Positions 1 through 6,136 of a DNA stretch of 6,136 bases are shown piece by piece. This DNA is from Anaerolineaceae bacterium (lineage in GTDB: Bacteria > Chloroflexota > Anaerolineae > Anaerolineales > Villigracilaceae), in NCBI GenBank assembly GCA_009885445.1, contig VFKQ01000022.1:1-6136 (forward strand), given 5' to 3'. The translations under genes were made by a program, and so were the position numbers. Below the pieces are notes generated by a model. That model ran no database searches and was not told the origin of the DNA. It was given only the letters and a program-made list of their open reading frames with translations. How positions within the stretch are numbered: position 1 is the stretch's first letter; the number at the start of each line of letters is the position of its first letter.

Positions 1-1295
1 AACCCAATTTGCGCTTCGTGATTCATTTTGATTTGCCGAAAAGCATCGAAGGTTACTACCAAGAAGTTGGCCGCGCCGGACGTGATGGTTTGCCCGCGCA
101 TTGTCTGCTTCTTTATAGCTACGCAGATGTTGCCAAGATTAATTATTTTATAGACCAAAAATCCGGTGACGAAAAACGCGTCGCCATTGAACATTTATCC
201 GCCATCGTGCGCTTCGCCGAAGAGCAGACTCTCTGCCGCCGCAAGCCTCTCCTGGCCTATTTCGGCGAAACCTTCCCCGCTGACAATTGCTCCAACTGCG
301 ACAACTGCAACTCCGCCCCGGCTGTGCTGACGGATGTCACCGTCCCCGCGCAAAAATTTCTTTCGTGCGTCAAACGCGCGGACGAAAAATTCGGCGCGGC
401 GCACATCGTCGACATTTTGCTCGGCTCGAAAAACGAAAAGGTCCTGCGCTGGGGCCACGACAAATTGTCGACGTATGGCATCGGCAAAGAGCTGACCAAG
501 AAACAGTGGATGCATCTCGCCCGTCAACTGTTGACGATGGGCTACCTGCGACAGGAGGGGGAGTTCCGCACGCTGAGTCTGACGGCCAAAGCGCTGGAGT
601 CGCTCAAGAAGCGCGAACCCGTTTTGGGCGTGTTGCAGGAAGCGGAGCGAGTCAAAAAAGAGGGCAGGGGCAAAGTCGAGTTGGAGTTTAATCATGCGCT
701 GTTCGCCATCCTTCGTCAAAAAAGAAAAGAGATGGCGGATGAGGCGAGCGTCCCGCCGTATGTGATTTTTTCGGACCGCACATTGACAGAGATGGCCGCG
801 TATTACCCGCAATCGACGGAGAGCCTGCTCAAAATTTCTGGCGTGGGGCAGGCGAAGTTGGAAAAATATGGCGATGTGTTTTTGGAAATTATTAAATCAT
901 ATTGCGAGAAACATGGGTTGAAAGAAATAGCCCGCACAACTTTCGCGTCCAGCGAAAAAATGAATAACGAAATTGGCGAGCGCACACGCATCATCGCCGA
1001 GGCCTTTAACGCGGGCGACACTTTGCAGGTTTTGATGGAGCGTCATCAAGTGACGAAGGGCACCATCCTTGAGCACCTGGCGAAATATTTGCAGGCCGGG
1101 CACACTTTGCACAATGTTGAGAACCTGCATTCACTGACATCCGCCACGCCCGCGCAAAAAGAATCCGCCTTCGCGGCCTTTGCTGAACTCGGCCCGGCTT
1201 TTCTTAAACCAGTTCTTGATAAATTAAACGGCGCGCTGAGTTACGATGATTTGAAAGTGTTGCGCATGTTATTTTTGATTTCGGAGAAGAAATAA
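1..1295 (+). CDS. recQ: ATP-dependent DNA helicase RecQ, C-terminal part (5' end outside window)
   Basis: RecQ is a 3'-5' superfamily 2 DNA helicase acting in recombination and stalled-fork repair. About 430 codons are visible. The frame is already open at base 3, and the first residues (PNLRFVIHFDLP) match the strand just before motif VI, so the TTG at 9 is not a start. Domains in order: motif VI QEVGRAGRDG at 60-89; zinc-binding cysteines at codons 234, 288, 297 and 306 (C-x17-C-x2-C-x2-C, classical spacing); RQC winged helix at about 354-617; HRDC at about 690-912, with the typical PPYVIFSDRTLTEMA; then a helix-turn-helix region at about 981-1283 resembling the HTH_40 family found at the end of some bacterial RecQs. 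Roughly 290-300 N-terminal residues with Walker A and DEAH must lie upstream. The stop at 1293-1295 is 4 nt before the SNF2 gene, so the two are probably co-transcribed. Family assignment is very secure; the HTH_40 name is from memory of the motif. Confidence 0.95.
   Translation, partial: PNLRFVIHFDLPKSIEGYYQEVGRAGRDGLPAHCLLLYSYADVAKINYFIDQKSGDEKRVAIEHLSAIVRFAEEQTLCRRKPLLAYFGETFPADNCSNCDNCNSAPAVLTDVTVPAQKFLSCVKRADEKFGAAHIVDILLGSKNEKVLRWGHDKLSTYGIGKELTKKQWMHLARQLLTMGYLRQEGEFRTLSLTAKALESLKKREPVLGVLQEAERVKKEGRGKVELEFNHALFAILRQKRKEMADEASVPPYVIFSDRTLTEMAAYYPQSTESLLKISGVGQAKLEKYGDVFLEIIKSYCEKHGLKEIARTTFASSEKMNNEIGERTRIIAEAFNAGDTLQVLMERHQVTKGTILEHLAKYLQAGHTLHNVENLHSLTSATPAQKESAFAAFAELGPAFLKPVLDKLNGALSYDDLKVLRMLFLISEKK
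1283..1290 (+). promoter_or_regulatory. Candidate ribosome binding site for the SNF2 gene
   Basis: The purine run GGAGAAGA ends 9 nt before the ATG at 1300 and lies within the last codons of the upstream recQ. It supports that ATG as the start and suggests translation coupled to recQ. The GGAG core itself sits 13 nt from the ATG, a little far, so strength is uncertain. Confidence 0.5.
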
Positions 1296-1299
1296 ATCC

Positions 1300-4608
<3,309 letters not shown>

Positions 4609-4609
4609 A

Positions 4610-6136
4610 ATGGTATCTATGAGTCTGGCTTCCTCCCTCCACGCCCACTTCGGCTTCGACTCCTTCCGCGCAGGGCAGGAAGATGCAATTCATTCCCTGC
4701 TCAACAAACAACACACCCTCGCCATCATGCCAACGGGCGCCGGCAAATCGCTGATCTATCAATTCACCGCCCTGCAACTCGAAGGCATCACGCTCGTTAT
4801 CTCGCCGCTCATCGCGCTGATGAAAGACCAGGTGGACGCGCTCAATCGCAAAGGAATCCCCGCGACATTTATCAACAGCGCGATTCCAGCCTCTGAACAA
4901 AAAGAAAGATTGGCTCTCCTCTCGCAGGGGAAATATAGACTCATCTACATCGCGCCCGAACGCTTACGCAATGTGACCTTCCTCCACTCGCTTCAAAACC
5001 TGACCTTGAGCCTGCTCGCCATTGACGAAGCCCACTGCATCTCAGAGTGGGGACACGACTTCCGCCCCGATTATCTGCACATCGCCGAAGCCCGTAAACA
5101 ACTTGGCAATCCACTCACCGTCGCACTGACCGCCACTGCAACTCCCAAAGTCCAAAACGAAATCGTGCGCTTGCTGGGATTACCCGAATCAACTCATCGC
5201 ATTGTGACAGGCTTCAATCGTCCCAACCTCACGCTCGAAGTGAAATACACAGCGGATACCGAATCCAAGTTCCGCGCATTGAATGAATTGCTCAGTAAGT
5301 CCGAATTCAATTCGGACTTACAACAGGGCGCGACCCTCATTTACACAGGCACACGCCGCGATGCAGAAGAAGTCGCCGAGTTTGTGCGCGTTGTCTGCAA
5401 ACTCAAAGCGGAACATTATCACGCGGGCTTGCTTGCCGAAGACCGATCCCGCATCCAGGAACGCTTCATCAACGGCACAACTCCTGTCATCGTTGCGACC
5501 AACGCCTTCGGCATGGGCATCGACCGCGCCGATGTGCGCCAGGTCATTCATTATTCATTGCCAGGTTCGCTCGAAGCCTATTATCAGGAAGTGGGGCGCG
5601 CGGGACGCGATGGGCATCCCGCCAAAGTTGTTTTGCTCTATGCCCCCCAAGACCGCGCGTTGCAGGAATTTTTTATCTCAAACAGTGTTGTTTCGCCTGA
5701 AGAATTGCAACGTATTTACCAGGCATTGGGAAATGTAGAAGATGAAATCCGGATGACCACCGACGACTTCTCGCGCCGCACCGATTTGCACCAGGTCAAA
5801 GTCAAAGTGGGCCTTGCCGAGTTGGAGCGCATCGGCGCGCTTGAGCATCTCGGCGATGATGGCGGAAGAATGTTGTTGCGAAAAGGCAAATGGGATTCTG
5901 TCGCAATTGAAAAAGCCGCCGCGCGAAGCAAGGAACATACAAAGCATCGCACAGACCAGTTAAATCACATGGTCAACTATGCAGAGACAAATTTCTGCCG
6001 TCGCCGCGTCGTTCTCGAACACTTCGGCGACAATGCCAGCCCCGACGCGCCCATCTGTTGCGATAACTGCGAATCAAAAAAGAACATACCCGAAGCGGGC
6101 GGCGATGTGGAGCAAATGAGCCACGCGGAAAAAGCC
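4610..6136 (+). CDS. RecQ-family ATP-dependent DNA helicase, second copy (3' end outside window)
   Basis: The frame is open for 509 codons from ATG 4610 and has no stop before the window ends. It encodes a near-complete RecQ helicase core: motif 0 FGFDSFRAGQ (14-23), Walker A MPTGAGKS (40-47), Ia SPLIALMKDQV (65-75), DEAH 139-142 followed by the RecQ aromatic loop HCISEWGHDFRPDY, TATAT 174-178, motif IV LIYTGTR (243-249), YHAGL 270-274, motif V ATNAFGMGID (296-305), motif VI QEVGRAGRDG (326-335). Between motif VI and the zinc cysteines lie 127 residues, against 48 in the upstream RecQ; the extra ~79 include a winged-helix-like stretch at about 360-428. Zinc ligands are probably C463, C483, C484 and C487. 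Whether RQC or HRDC follows cannot be seen. A palindrome encodes residues 229-237 between the two lobes. The ATG is 1 nt after the SNF2 stop; ATG 4619 is an alternative start. GAAGG at 4590-4594 is only a weak, distant ribosome site, so coupling to SNF2 translation is likely. Role inferred: 3'-5' unwinding in repair. Confidence 0.93.
   Translation, partial: MVSMSLASSLHAHFGFDSFRAGQEDAIHSLLNKQHTLAIMPTGAGKSLIYQFTALQLEGITLVISPLIALMKDQVDALNRKGIPATFINSAIPASEQKERLALLSQGKYRLIYIAPERLRNVTFLHSLQNLTLSLLAIDEAHCISEWGHDFRPDYLHIAEARKQLGNPLTVALTATATPKVQNEIVRLLGLPESTHRIVTGFNRPNLTLEVKYTADTESKFRALNELLSKSEFNSDLQQGATLIYTGTRRDAEEVAEFVRVVCKLKAEHYHAGLLAEDRSRIQERFINGTTPVIVATNAFGMGIDRADVRQVIHYSLPGSLEAYYQEVGRAGRDGHPAKVVLLYAPQDRALQEFFISNSVVSPEELQRIYQALGNVEDEIRMTTDDFSRRTDLHQVKVKVGLAELERIGALEHLGDDGGRMLLRKGKWDSVAIEKAAARSKEHTKHRTDQLNHMVNYAETNFCRRRVVLEHFGDNASPDAPICCDNCESKKNIPEAGGDVEQMSHAEKA
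5295..5321. repeat. Perfect 27-bp palindrome inside the second recQ-like gene
   Basis: The left arm GTAAGTCCGAATT and right arm AATTCGGACTTAC are exact reverse complements of 13 bp around a single central C at 5308. It lies inside coding sequence and is nine codons long, so the frame is kept. Its residues, SKSEFNSDL (229-237), fall in the hydrophilic linker between helicase lobe 1 and motif IV, a place where RecQ proteins vary in length. On RNA it would form a strong hairpin with almost no loop; on DNA it could form a cruciform. It may be one copy of a dispersed palindromic repeat, which one window cannot show. Confidence 0.9.

Noticed and set aside
9..11. TTG as the start codon of the first RecQ
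   Set aside because: Conserved RecQ residues (Pro-Asn) are encoded just upstream in the same frame, and the helicase core needs about 290 more N-terminal residues. The gene simply begins outside the window.
195..812. Antisense open frame of 205 codons within the first recQ
   Set aside because: It lies fully opposite a confidently identified gene with all expected domains; its protein shows no recognisable motif and mirrors the GC-rich codon pattern of recQ.
5295..5321. Palindrome as a rho-independent terminator
   Set aside because: It sits in the middle of an intact coding sequence, has a 1-nt loop, and is followed by AACAGGGCG rather than a T run.
5283..5738. Plus-strand open frame of 151 codons in another frame inside the second recQ-like gene
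   Set aside because: The overlapping frame from 4610 carries helicase motifs IV, V and VI across exactly this stretch, so this is a shadow.

Overview
The window is a compact plus-strand block of bacterial DNA with moderate GC. It holds three superfamily 2 helicase genes in the order RecQ, SWIM-SNF2, RecQ. The first is cut by the left edge and the third by the right edge; only the SNF2 gene is complete. Intergenic gaps are 4 nt and 1 nt, so the genes look like one operon with translational coupling. There is no non-coding stretch of any length, and I see no RNA gene, CRISPR array, insertion sequence or terminator.

Layout. Bases 1-1295 encode the C-terminal half of a classical RecQ: helicase motif VI, the four-cysteine zinc module, the RQC winged helix, HRDC, and an extra C-terminal helix-turn-helix domain. 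Bases 1300-4608 encode a 1102-residue SNF2-family ATPase with an N-terminal SWIM zinc finger, an acidic linker, a long middle region and a C-terminal two-lobed motor. Bases 4610-6136 encode the first 509 residues of a second RecQ-family helicase. This frame has no stop before the window ends, so it is easily missed, but all its helicase motifs are intact. It differs from the first RecQ by a winged-helix-like insertion before the zinc cysteines and by a zinc cluster spaced CC-x2-C.

The most unusual non-gene signal is a perfect 27-bp palindrome (13-bp arms, 1-nt centre) at 5295-5321, inside the second RecQ gene. It is in frame, exactly nine codons long, and lies in the linker between the two RecA lobes. 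It looks like a small palindromic repeat that entered a coding sequence without breaking it.

Function. All three products are ATP-driven DNA motors. The likeliest reading (inference) is a DNA repair and recombination operon: two 3'-5' unwinding enzymes with different accessory domains plus a translocase that remodels protein-DNA complexes. Nothing here proves a defence system; genes outside both edges would be needed to judge that.

Organism. This is a bacterium. The codon use, the RecQ with an added C-terminal HTH and the SWIM-SNF2 type would suit a Chloroflexota (Anaerolineae-like) genome, but this is a low-confidence impression, not a result.
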